DNA of 64,000 bases from Anticarsia gemmatalis. Its lineage: Eukaryota > Arthropoda > Insecta > Lepidoptera > Erebidae. The translations under genes were made by a program, and so were the position numbers. The stretch covers positions 9,727,001-9,791,000 of the forward strand of contig NC_134754.1 in assembly GCF_050436995.1 (NCBI RefSeq). Direction: 5' to 3'. Each line of letters opens with the position of its first letter. Position 1 is the stretch's first letter. Shown here piece after piece: positions 37,075 through 49,680 of this stretch. The notes beneath the pieces are model-generated. The model saw only the letters and a list, made by a program, of their open reading frames with translations. It did not search any database and had not been told where the DNA came from.

Positions 37075-39120
37075 CATATAAAAAAAATAAGTACATATTA
37101 AAAAAAAAGCCCTTCAGTTTCTCTACATTCTATATCGCGTATTCTCATAAATTCTGGTGCACGAATACACGTATTCATAACTAGCTACCACACAACAAAC
37201 ATACAAGGAAGTTCACAAACAAACAAAATCGAAAACACGTCGTACCCTGCGGCACATCGTCGGCAAGCATTCTGACTTTGCTTCAATATTCATTTGCATT
37301 CAACATTCGAGCGCTTTCTCGATGTAAGACAATGGGACGTGCCTCCTGCGACACTAACTTATAAATTACCTATATGTTATGATCGTTACCTTACTATAAC
37401 TACGACTCTCTTGTCTCTTTGTTCCTCAATGCATACACTAACAGTAATTAACTGCTGGTAAGTTAGGAAATGTGCTGATAGAATAAATACCAAATAATTA
37501 AAACCTTACCTTTTTTTGGCATAGGATCTCCAATTTTGTTTATCAAATATAATTATTGTTAATTTAAAAAAACTTTGACGATAATGAAGCGATTCCAGAA
37601 ATTATGCTATCAAGTTCACTGGTTTATGTTCGTTATGTGACATAAGAATTATTTTAAAAATTTTCAAATAATAAAAAATGTCATGGAATGCTTTACACAT
37701 TTTTCATTACTACTGTGGATACCAACAGTACACTTTTACTAACATTGCTTACGAATATACCGCAAGAAAGTAATCAAACCCTTAATTTAATATCAAATTT
37801 AATCCTAGTTCAAAATAATATAATATTAATACTTTAATATTTTTACTTTAAAAAAAATAATTTCAAAAGTACGTTGCTAGCAAAAGTGAAACCGCAGTGG
37901 TACAGCAAACTGAGTAAATGAGTTATTCCTGAGTTTAATTAGTTAATTAAGGTGCTGTTCCGAGAGAGATGAAAGCAGTAAGCTTCTTACACCAGTCATG
38001 TGCATCCGTAATCCTTTAGTTCAAACTCGTATGTAGTACCTAGCAAATTTTGCTGTAGGTAGCTAGGTAAATTAGTTCCATTGGTTTTTATAACAATGAG
38101 CTAGTGCTTCTTTTGTACAATATATTATGTAATTAAATTACGTTGATTAGATCGGCGATTTTTTTTAAATTTCTTTATACAAATAGGTGACTTTCTTTGT
38201 ATGAATTCTGTAAACCGATATTATTTAGAATCTGTTCGATTACCGATTCTAAAAATCATTCATATTTTTAAAACAATATTTTTCTTTTTTGTAAATCAGT
38301 AAATAGAAAACCTGTGATGAGAAATAGGCTGTACGACATTCTTTCAAGACGTTTAAGTGTTGGAGTCGTTCGCGTGAAGTTATGGATTCATAATAATTCA
38401 CAGCACTTGGAAATAAGTTAACATTCTTTATATAAAAAAATTATCAACGGAATCAGACCGGTTATTCCTGTGGTAACAGTAATTAAACAAATAATCTCAG
38501 CAGCTTTATAACATAAATACGTATTTACGAATCTCAACATATGAAATTACTTATCATCCTTATAACATTACGGTATAATGTTTGAAACATTACCTGGTGA
38601 TTCTGGGAAATATATTTAATATGTAAACAACAGGAAAGCACATATGAGACTCACTTCCCGGGGAAACTCCTTGGAGTGTTACCTCAACAAAGATCGTCTT
38701 ACATTTCGAAGAAAACTATAGTGCGCACTGCGTATATCATTTTGCATTTCTTTTGAGACTTTATGACTTAGCTTCTGTGCTTTAGGGACTTATATCTGTA
38801 CAATTATAGCGTTGGTTTCTAATATCAAAATAACGGCTTTTTACAAAATACGTATTTAAATTTTTCTGTCAACTATTTAGGCAGTATACAAGTTATTATA
38901 ACAACATTATAGGTATTGCTTGAGTAACCGTTTCGGTAAATTGGCACGTCGATATTAACTAAATAAAAAGTAGCGATATACAGACGCATTAATTTGGGCC
39001 TACGATCAAATCAATTTTTCGAATTTTGTTAAACTGCATACTATGTGAGTTCTAAGATTTTTTATAAAATATTGTTTACTCTCACATCTGTAAATCAGGC
39101 AGTAGAGATTTTTAATCTAT
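37075..39120. other. Stretch without recognised genes
   Basis: The sequence is AT-rich. 37240-37345 is GC-richer and has no frame of interest. Nothing else is recognised. Confidence 0.5.
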
Positions 39121-39121
39121 A

Positions 39122-39265
39122 TCTGTCCCACTACTGGAAAAAGATCACCATGCGAACTAGGAATATGTTAGGCCCTGAGTCCACCACAATGGCCAATGGG
39201 TGGACATTGTGGGCTTTGCATGCTCTCAAGAAATGTGTAAAATAACTTTTAGGCAAAGAATATAA
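39122..39265 (-). mobile_element. Degraded fragment of the same SINE family
   Basis: Plus-strand CTGTCCCACTACTGGAAAAA, AGGCCCTGAGTCCACCAC, ATGGCCAATGGGTGG and GGCTTTGCATGCTCTCAAG follow the order of the 36777-37074 copy's 3' half. The tRNA-like head is missing. Confidence 0.65.
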
Positions 39266-39390
39266 ACACAGCAAATAACCATGTTTACCATTCCTAAACT
39301 ATTCCCTTAACTTCACTACTTTTCTTACTCATTTCAAACGACCACTTGCAAAACCAAATAATAAAATAAAAACAAATGTCGTAGGCCTGC

Positions 39391-39425
39391 TACACACTTG
39401 TTGCCTACAATTGTGATCCCTACGA
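39391..39425 (+). repeat. Dispersed direct repeat, copy 1
   Basis: TACACACTTGTTGCCTACAA then TTGTGATCCCTAC is repeated at 40006-40040 with a small insertion. The class is unknown. Confidence 0.6.
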
Positions 39426-39770
39426 TAAAACGCCTTTATATTGCGTAGATTTTATTTACTTCAGTTTATTTGCGAAGGCTTAGGTCTCATTACGTCAACT
39501 TATGTCAAGTCTACACTTTGTTCAAATGTAGACAAATCCGCTATAAGCTTTGAAATATTTCTAAGTAAGCGTGAAAATGATTTTAGTGTGATTTAATTTT
39601 CTAGGAAATTTCTGGAATGAGAAAACTGGCTGAGATTTTTTAATTTTAGAAATACTTTTTTTAGGAGTATTTACAAATATTTATAGTTTAGAAATAATAA
39701 AAATGGTGAGTTTATATACAATACAAGCTAACTATAAGTCATCTATCTTTATGAGATGTAACATATAGCT

Positions 39771-39860
39771 CATCTTCTTCTTATCGTATGGTTAGTGGTC
39801 AACCTAGTATCACAGTTGTTCAAGCTACCTGAAGGCCTTTGACGTGGCTTAATAAAGTTC
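39771..39860. repeat. Degraded interspersed repeat, second copy of the 24949 type
   Basis: It contains TTCTTCTTATCGTATGGTTA, then AGTTGTTCAAGCTACCTGAA, then GGCCTTTGACGTGGCTTAA. The first block is a frequent start of this repeat in Lepidoptera. It lies directly before the LINE tail scrap at 39868. Confidence 0.5.
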
Positions 39861-39867
39861 ATAAAGA

Positions 39868-39965
39868 TGATACATAAATATGCAAAACCACGTCTTTTTC
39901 CCGTAGGGGCAGGCAGAGACCAAAGAACGCCATTTGCTACAATCTGTACATACTATGCTATAGTC
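39868..39965 (-). mobile_element. LINE 3' tail scrap (10696 family)
   Basis: ATACATAAATATGCAAAACC, then ACGTCTTTTTCCCGTAGGGG, then CAGGCAGAGACCAAAGAACG and TCTGTACATACT, follow the antisense order of the tail family seen at 10696-10870. No coding remains. Confidence 0.6.
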
Positions 39966-40005
39966 AGTATAAAATATATAAAAACCAACCATCGTTTAGG
40001 CTCGG

Positions 40006-40040
40006 TACACACTTGTTGCCTACAAATAATTGATCCCTAC
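40006..40040 (+). repeat. Dispersed direct repeat, copy 2
   Basis: TACACACTTGTTGCCTACAA then ATAATTGATCCCTAC is the partner of 39391-39425. It lies just after the LINE tail scrap, so it could be part of a composite repeat. Confidence 0.6.
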
Positions 40041-41215
40041 ATTATACCTCATTTACATCGGGTTGTTCGCTATAAAGCCGAATCGTTTGCATAATAGACG
40101 CTTTAGCATATTAACGGCTGATTGCGGATTATTGAATACAACTGACGTATTCGAGATTATATAACGAGCGATGCGATACCAAGGGGTTTAAGTCATTCGC
40201 GTTTTATGTTCAATAGAAATGAGTGTTATGTGGAATATAATTTGCATGGAACGTGTAACGGTCCATTGCAGACAAGAAAGAGATAACTACGCTATCATAA
40301 CAACCGTTCAAATGAAAACTGTGAGAAGAAATATTTTAATAAAGATTTTTTCAGTAAAACAAGGCATAAACAAAGTAATAATTAGCTAAAAATGTTAAAT
40401 ATTTTTAAAATTCATAAGTATAACATGAAGAGGCAAATGTCATTGCCATTGTTTGATTGACGCTGCTGATATTCGAATTGGTAAGAGTTCATTAACAGAT
40501 CGGGACCAGCAATAAAGAATGTAAAGCTTAAAGATGGTAAAAACGCTATATTATAATTGTCAGTTCATAAAGAAGTACTAAATATATACTCTAAGATACT
40601 TCAGCCTACTGTAGTTGTTCAAGTTTTCTTTATCTTTAGCTTTCTGTGGCGTATAAGCTTTTCTATTCATAGGCCACTTTGCCTCGCCTTGTGCTAATCC
40701 CGTCTGAGTATGAACTACTTGGACAATCTCTCTCCTACAGTCGACTTTAATAGCTACATTATACAATCAAAAACCTTTTAACATTATTTTAGAAATTTAA
40801 AATGTTACTAAGTATTAAGTTATTAAATAGCAATTACAATTAATTCAAACACCAGCTATGTTTTTTTTATGCGCTTGGTATGTAAACTTTCTTCGTAGTA
40901 TGAGGATGCAGAAGCTGTATTCGCTCAATATCAATATGCCTTTATATGCGCCTGTTTAAGAAAAAACAGCAGCACTAGCCATCTTGAAACAGAAAATAAA
41001 ACCAAAAAATTTCAAACAGAGAACAGAGTGTTCCATTTTCGTTTTAAACAAAAAAAAAACAAACACGTTAAGAACTCTGGCTCCAAAACAAAAGAGGTTT
41101 GTACATTCAGCACATGAAGCCACGTTACTTAAGATTGGTCCCAAAAGAGGCGAGATGGAGAAAAGTCGCGAACTTCCGGACTCGACGCCAACTTGAGTGC
41201 CATTCGCTCAACAGT

Positions 41216-41253
41216 TCAGTACAACCTCTGTTTTAATAAAACCTCTTGTAAGT
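41216..41253 (+). promoter_or_regulatory. Possible initiator followed by a splice donor
   Basis: TCAGT (41216-41220) matches the arthropod initiator consensus. About 28 bases later GTAAGTG (from 41248) is a strong donor match. Upstream DNA is GC-richer. No TATA box or open frame supports it, and both motifs are short enough to be chance. Confidence 0.15.
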
Positions 41254-44200
41254 GTTGTAACCCATTTTTATTTCAACTTTAACAAAAGATTTATTAGTGA
41301 GAAATTGTTTAAAGCAAAATACGTTGCACTGCGAGCTGTAATTCGTCCGGGTTTTTCGAAATGCACAATGTAGCAGGCATGTATGGTAATGGTAGGCAGG
41401 TATGGCGTATTCCACAACAACCATATAAGGAAAAAACCGCACTAAGAAGTAATAAATAAAAATCACTGATTTAGATAATATTCAAAACAATGAATTAGCG
41501 AGTCGACTGACCTGGAAATCTAGCATGAGATTAATGAGGCGACTAAATTGTGAATGTTTTTTTTAATCTGACTGATGTGGGCGTTGCATAACTGGGATAT
41601 ATTTTAAAAGCGCTTTTTCTAAAGAAAATGCTTAACTACGTATATTTACTATAACGTTAAAATGCTATATCGCGAAATGGAGTTAACCACGATACAAAGG
41701 CAATCACAAATATAATATGTAAGAGTCCAATAAATAACATAGAATTACATTTATTTGACTTGCTGACACATCAGTGAGCAAAAAGACTAACTGTTATTGG
41801 CACACGTGAAAATTGAACAAAGCATAAACAAAGGCATGTGAGAATTAAAAAGTAAGCAAACACAATAAGTTGGTTGACAACGAGCGTATCAACGAGAATG
41901 TAAATCCGCTGCGCGTGGCTATGAATATTTGCGCCATTTTGAACCAGAGAGCCGCGGGCATAATTTTATTAGAAACGCTGATAGCTGAGGTATCTGCTGA
42001 AAACAGAGTTGAGAGTTGTGATAATGAGAGATCTTGACATGCACAATGTGAAAAGAAGGAATCACCCTCCAAATTTACATAACTTGATATTTTAAAAAAA
42101 TGCGTTATTTTCAGTGATATTGTACTTTACATAAATAAGCAAAACATGTCTCCTACATCCGTAAAGCTAAAAAATATTATAGTATGTTTTTGTTATTTAT
42201 ATTGGAGCCTCGTCTACCTACAACCCGATAAGATTTCCTAGAAAACATTTATTTAGCTGAATGGAAGACAAATACTTACCTATTTCAGGTCGAGGCTACA
42301 GTCGGGAGCTATTTACAGTTTACCTTGGTACCGCAATATCCGTTATGGGCATATTTTAGCTTGTCTCCTATTTTTTCCTTACAATGTTTATTTTGACATA
42401 CATTGTAGCTGAAGAAAGTTAAAAATATTATCTGTTACGTTTTTGAATTCATTATTAAATACTTATATGTATTTTTTGTATGCATAATGTGTGCTACAAT
42501 CATTCACAAAACGTTACACGCAAACGCCGTTACAAACGTGGGAACTACGTCATAATCAAAAGAATTAAATAAATATGACTAAGTGTAAGTGCGAGCGAGA
42601 CACTTCGATAAAATTACATGACTTAGTTCGCACGTTTAAAATGGCTTGAGTATAGCCTATTACAAGTTTCGTATAGAAACCAAACATGTAAGCATTAAAT
42701 TCTAACAAAAAACTCAATTTCAAACGCCTATTCTATTCCGTTAAAAGAAATAAGTATGAAATAGCACATCGCACGTCAATAAAATCCATCACACTAGATT
42801 TCAACGCATATAGAAAATAAATATTGAATGATGCTAGTCACGCAGGCATTGGTCAAACAGGATGGAGCAGTAAAGCCTTTTATGACTTTGTCTCACTTCT
42901 CTCTGGAGCTTTGGGACTATAAAATAAATGTCAATGGCCCCGACCGATACCTCTGAATTTTACATTTGATGTGTGTCTATCAATGACAGCTCTTTAGGTT
43001 AAGCAAATTCTATTGTAGTGTGTGATTTCATTTTATTCTCTATATCTAGTCAGATATTTAGTAGACTCAAATATTAAGGGATTTGTTTTCTTTTACTGGC
43101 CAATACGCGCAATGGAAAAAGCAAAGCCTAGAATACCTAAACCTAATTACTAGTATGAATACAACTAAATATGTTGCTCTTATTTAAAAGCGTTTAGTGA
43201 ATTTCTGCAACGAAATCACACTTTAATTTGGCGACAAATGATAGGCTCAAAGTTGAGTAAAGAATTTGTTAAGACAATGAAATTCCACAAAGTTGGCGGA
43301 CACGGTCAAAATGCAAAAAAGCTTCTTGATATATTTTCAAAGTATTAAACAAATTTCACAAAGTTATGACTCTTTTCGGAATACTTGTTAATTTTATCAT
43401 TAATTACTTTTTTATCATTCTTTTAAACATTTTTTTGAAACAAAATTTTATTTATCTTTACATTCTGTTTAAGTTTTAAAACAGGCACACAATGAAATTA
43501 CGACTTATATCAAAACTTAGTAGATATTTGTGCTACCGACAAAATGCCTACATCCTTAGATTTTTCGCCAACACAATTTAACTTTGAAGCACCTTAAGCG
43601 TTCAAATTAGTGAAATCCCACTGAACATGTAATTTCCTCCGCCAAATTCCACACTGACACCTACATCACCTACATTACTTAGACTCAAACGCCTAAAATC
43701 TGGCTTCCATTCCACATTAGGACGGTTTAATCAAAGGTTTTAATTTCCCGAGCGGTTGTCGTCACGCCAAGAGACAGACAGACAGGTGGCGACGGGTTGA
43801 CATCTCGTTGAGACCGGCCTGCGAAATGGGACAAGGGGACGCGAATGAATATTGTGGTAGCCAAAAGTAGCTTTATAGGAAATGTTATACCTGTGCTGCA
43901 AAAACAACGTTCATATTAAAATGTTAGAAATATGTACTGTGTGTAAATACTGTAGTTCTATAGTTCCATGTGCGCTTTGTGTCAAGGACTAAACCCGTTC
44001 GACGAAGTTGTCACGTTCTCACGGAATCCGGATTCGACGTACCTGATTGACACTTCGACGCATACTGAAGCCGTCACAATCCCTTTTTGTTCCGTTCTAG
44101 GAAACGAAATAAACGTAGCAGATAATAGGATCCTTATCACGCTGTCGTTTTGGTATTTTGGCAAAAGTCCTATGTAGTGGAGCTCTTGAAATCCATTTTA

Positions 44201-47200
44201 CATTTTCATATGTATTTGTAACAGTACACACTCCAGACCTCAACAATCCCTGTGTTTTCCAGTTAGATATTCAGTACACTAATTGGGCTGCGTCGAAAGT
44301 ACCAGGTATTCTCGCTTGTTTTTCTATCAGCTGCAATTTGCTTTTGCTGTATACATTTGAGGATACGGACTCCATTTTCACAGCGTATTCGAAGCAAATT
44401 CCGTGAATTTCAAGCATACATATTTCGGAGTAAATTTTGAATCAGAATATTCAACATGGCTGCTACTTCAATAATAACAACTGTATGTTATGGAGAGATA
44501 TGAATATAAGTGTAGGTCATATTAATTAATAGATCCATGAAATTAATTCTCTAAGTTTCAATTAAATCAAATTAAAATGAACTCTTTCATAACTTTGCAA
44601 TAAATTATATGTTTTATTCGTATAGTAAACGGTACGCATTTTATGGGGCTATTAGTTCTATCGCATTTTTATACCATCATTACTTTTACGCTGATCTTTG
44701 CAGCAGACAGAGAAGAGATCCTATTTTATTATCTACCTGCTTTAAAACGTGTCTTGATCTACATAGCTTTAATAAGAAAAGCTATATTAAATACATTAAC
44801 TATTTCGTCCGTTGTATGTATAAGTATCAGATAACCTATCTGCTAGATACGGTGACAGCCAATGTATTGTAGCCGACCCAATTTTAGATGTAAATAAATG
44901 AGTGTATGACTTTTCTTGCCCAGCCTCTAAAAATCTGGTCAAAATTGGACAAATATTCTATAAAACCGGGATTTTTAAAACATTTTTTTTAAATATCGCG
45001 GTAACAATACAAATTTAAAGGAAAACGAGTAAATATCTCTTTAAAAAGAAGGCCCGGTCATCCCGGCCATTGGCGGCTACACTACACCAACTAAACTACA
45101 AAGGGGTAAAGCCACAAGTGGTTTACAGTGTGGTCACAACATCAACATCTTCAACCTCTGTGTTGGATAGTGAAACCGTAAGGTCATTTAGAAAATTAAA
45201 TTAGCCTATTTTTATGGCAACTCCAATATCTATTGTTGATTGTAAGAAACGAATATCATCGATCTCGTTCTTTGTAGTACAAATAAGGCTCTACTAACTA
45301 CATGTTTTTTTAGATAACACCTCCAACCAGATAAATATACGCTGGGACTTTTACAAACATACAAAAGAACACACAAATGAATGGTAACCTTTACTACTTA
45401 TTTAGTGACGTCTTTGATAATATGACACGATTAACTAAGCTAACTAAGTTTTATGAGAGCATGAGGCACACCTTCGGTTAATATCTGCTTAACACTTAAT
45501 CACACATTATGGATGACAAAGGTTAATGTACCTTATATAATGTATTCCACATTTCACGACCGTATTTTTCCGGACACGTAAACTGGAATGCCAAGTTTCA
45601 TCGTCCCCTGTCGCCATTCAAAATGTCCAGTTTTATTCACATTTTATTGTCACCCTGATGACCGACCTATTGACCTTTTTAGACCTTTTATTGATGCCTA
45701 TGACCCTCGAATAATAATGGACGTCTCGTTAAATCGATTATGAAAGAAGAAAATTCTGATAATCGAGTTTACTTTTAGTTTTTTGCGACTATTATAGATT
45801 AGATCCAGTCTAACAATTACCGTAGTTTGTGTCAAGTTATGTACATTTTTTTTTTATTAAAAATCTATATTGCAAAAAATATTCATCCATCAAAATGTTA
45901 TTAAATATTCTATTTACTATTCAAACCCAATTACCAAACCGATGTAACATTTTTACACGAAAATCAGTTTATTTCAATGAAAATGAACTACTCAAATTAT
46001 TAGCAGTAGGTACAAGTTGATATAAAAGGCGTCCATTTAGGCTTTCAGAGCAATTTTCAATACAAATTCGTTTCTTTTTCAGATGATTGAGTGAATTTTC
46101 TTTTTGAGAAAAATGGAGCTAGTTTTGTAATCATTAAGGGATAATTGACAGTACGGTTGGGAGTGTTAACGGCCAGTGACAATGCCGAAAGAAATTTCTG
46201 GGAGACTGTCGACGAAAGCAATTACTTTCTTTGTTATTAAAAACGGGTCTCTGGTTAAAGTGTCGTCTTGCTTACCAAGAGACATTCGTCCGTACAAAGT
46301 TAACGTAGTTAATGAAAAACTGGTCGTATTTATTTTTTTCCGAGTACAATTTTAATCAACTTGGTAACTGCTTACATAGTATTTTGTTCTAGTCCTCCCT
46401 ATTCCTTTAAAAATGTTAAGTTATAGGCTGAAAGCTTTTAATTAAAATTTTGATACTATTTGATTTTTGCTTTCTATTTAAAAATAAAGTCATAAAATAC
46501 AGAGCGTCGTATTATTTTGATTCACGATCCCATTTCGATTTCGGTTCTGTAAATTAATAAATTTTACTGTTTGGACGTGAGTAATAAAACCCTTTCTGGA
46601 CAAAATACAAAACAAACATCATAAGTTTGTACAGTCAAAATAGAGTGAAAACTATGTGCGGCAACATAAGACATTTTATAGTAGTCATGAAACAACCCGG
46701 TTTCAAAAGTTGTCGTAAATTCGACCGTTTACGATCGAACCGAATGGCGAATTAGATATATGAGCGACATAAACCTGGCGAAGAAATCTAGCTGAGAATT
46801 AATACTTACTTATTATAGTTCCGTTTACATTGTTGACAAAACACACATGTTGGGAAGCGCGCGAAAACTACAGAATGTGAGTGCAATTTGAAATACGAAT
46901 TTCCGAACGCGCCGCTTCTAATTTTGTATGGCATGTTCGGAATGCAATTTGCTCGTTGCTGCAAAAGAGAATTGTCATTCACAGGCAATTTTCGCTTTTT
47001 CGAAACACGATTTTTCAGCATTAATGTCGTTACACTAAAAATAAAATTTCTGCTATAATTTCCAAAACAAATATACTTAGATTCGTTATACACATGTATT
47101 AATTTTAATCGAATTAAATAACATTCATCCATATGTATCTAACTTAGTTTTATCTGCGTAACATAAGTCATAAACCAATGAACAGTAACAATCGGAATGT

Positions 47201-48762
47201 AAATTACCACAAATAAAGCGAAGGAATTCACCACATAAATTTCGGAACATATTATTACATCAAGAGCCTCAAATAACATATGTACCCCAATAAAACAAGT
47301 AAAGTACTGAAAACAAGTTACATAGCAGGATCTATGTAATTTTGGCAACACAGTAAACTTTCTCTATCGTCTATGAAAGCTACCCGTGGCTGTACGCAAT
47401 AAATGCCTTCGCCTTTTCAACTCAAGACCCGCCAACATTAGGCTTTTTATTTACGATATTTTGCATGAAATGGAACGAAATAAAGATATAAAAAGATGTC
47501 AAAATGAAATTGAGTGCGGTAATACAAGTTTTTCAGGCACGTTATTCAAGTTCCTTGTTTTTGTTTTTTAAATTAACGTAAGAGATCGATGTTATTAAAT
47601 ATTTTGGATATTTATTTTAAACCATATAATCGACTAAGTTTTATTTAACAAAATAATTAAATTTGGCCTTTTTTATAGGTTAGTATTAAATGTAATGTTT
47701 GTCTCCTAAATAAGACAGGCATATAAACAAAACCTACATTCTATTTTCAAACGAAGAATATTTTAGTCATTCTTTTATGCGGCCATTATTTTTCTGGGAC
47801 AACAAGGTCTCATATTTGCGAGAAATATAAAACGGGTGCGACAATTATTTTCTTCGGCCTTACTTTGGCCGTGTAGTTAAAATGTGGAATATTTTTAAAG
47901 GCCTTGTAGCCGTAACTTACAAGTTGTGCTATTAAAAAAATATGCCACGCTTTTGCCAAATTTATTTCTACACTCTACAAGGTACCTAACTAAAATTAAC
48001 ATCTTACACCTTCTTCATTCAAGATATACAAAACTCAATATGAAATTATACAGCTAAAAATGAAACCAATTGAAAACGTGATCAGAAATATCTATAAATA
48101 TCAAATTCAGCAATTCTATTCAGTGTCGATCGTTCGAAAGCCGAATGTCAATTAACTAAATCGAGTTCCTGACACGTAATCCTATCGACATAAATATAAA
48201 CCAATGAAAGAGAGACAACAATCCCCACTGTAATTAGTATGTAAGTTAGACACAACTTTCCAAGGGACTAGTTTAATTACTCACTTTGATTGCTTCAAAT
48301 TATCACCGAGTAAATACACCCAAAGTACTTCCTTATCAAACGAGAAGGGGAGGATTTTATGGACGGAAAATACGTTCAATAAACACATTGACGTCATTTC
48401 TACTCATTAATAGTCATCAAAGAAAATATTCTTAACAAAAGCCAAAAATATTCCACGAATATATTGAGACTGGAAATTACTTACTGTGATAATTCTCACA
48501 AAATCTTCCACATATTACCCTTTTTATGCAGCTAAAACGAATAAAGTACGAATTTCATCCACTTGGCAGCCATCACACACGATACCGAGCTCTGTTTAAT
48601 GACTGGAAAACGCTAAGCCGTAACTTACAGTCTTTATCGCTTAATTAGATGTAGACAGATACACATTGACCTAGACATAAACTAACTCGTTGGTACAAAA
48701 TTCGACATACTTGGCAACTGTAATCAGTATCGTTTGGAGTACAATGTCAAGGGCCGGCGTCG

Positions 48763-48776
48763 CACGCGATCGCGTG
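48763..48776. promoter_or_regulatory. 14-bp perfect palindrome CACGCGATCGCGTG
   Basis: A perfect self-complementary string rich in CpG lies within a GC-richer island at 48740-48880. It could be a dimeric protein-binding site. I do not recognise a specific factor. Confidence 0.3.
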
Positions 48777-49470
48777 ATCCTTGTGCTAACTTTATCGCGG
48801 CGCCTACGTCTTGTTGCCGTCGTCGAAGTTCGAATAAACTTGTTCAAATTTCGAAACCGCAACGGCATGGCGGCATTTTGAATAGGTTTTGTCAGCTTTG
48901 AAGTTGCTGGCTGAACAGTGTTGTTGAAACTTTTTTTGGTTATGATACCGAAAAACACGAAGTTTGTTATGAATAAATAATATTTATTTTTGATTGTATT
49001 TAAGGTTGTTGCTTCACTTTGTTTAATACGCAACAATATTTTCTTAAAAAAATCAAACAATATACATATTTGATCTAAAGAAGCTATAAGATTGCAAAGT
49101 TAATATAATAATAAGGTACATCATTAAAATCTCTATCTTAAACTAAATATTCTAGACTTTCCCTAAATAACCGAGATATTCTTAACCTCTAGATAAGGCT
49201 GGTAACTAAAATAACTTGCACAGTAAATATCAAATTTTAGTAGTTATATCTTGAACGTAGGCGGTTACTTAGTGAGCAAACAGTTACCGCACTTTACGTG
49301 CTTGACTGTCGGCCAACACACTAGCTTTTACTAATAATAAAGATAATATGAAAATTGCCTCTTAGTTAGACCTAGGCATTTTATGGACTGTATCGTGCTA
49401 TAAAACTTGTAACCGCTAGGTGCTTCATTTCTTCTATATATTTCAGCATTTGTGCTATTTTAGCGGAGAT

Positions 49471-49680
49471 AAAAAATAAAAAAAAAAAAAAAAATAAAAT
49501 TGATTTATTTCAGGCACAAACCCATATTTCAAAATCCCATGAGTTACAATATAATAAATTACAATTACAATACATTCATTCATAGATAACATTACAAAAT
49601 AATTAAATAATTAGTCATTGTATGTTAAATCATGATTACAAGACATTTTCATTATTTATAGCAGATAATATTGGTATAGA
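49471..49680 (-). other. LINE 3' untranslated region and T-rich tail
   Basis: The sense strand ends GGGTTTGTGCCTGAAATAAA, then TCAATTTTATT and a run of 15 or more T with scattered A. The AATAAA is a likely polyadenylation signal. The tail is T-rich, not A-rich, on the sense strand. LINEs of CR1-like groups often end in a short AT-rich tandem instead of poly(A), so this is unusual but not unique. Confidence 0.7.

Larger units (their letters stand above)
40041..49470. other. Long stretch without recognised genes
   Basis: No gene is supported. Repeat-free GC-richer islands lie at 41130-41220, 43745-43850, 45045-45175, 46850-46990 and 48740-48880. A palindrome (CACGCGATCGCGTG) is at 48763-48776. 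A possible start site followed by a donor-like string is at 41216-41253. Other sequence is AT-rich. Confidence 0.5.

Noticed and set aside
48671..49060. 129-codon minus-strand frame with an Arg run
   Set aside because: No recognisable domain. Lys/Asn/Phe-rich start and an Arg tract come from AT-rich DNA followed by a GC-rich island; an overlapping plus-strand frame is equally open.
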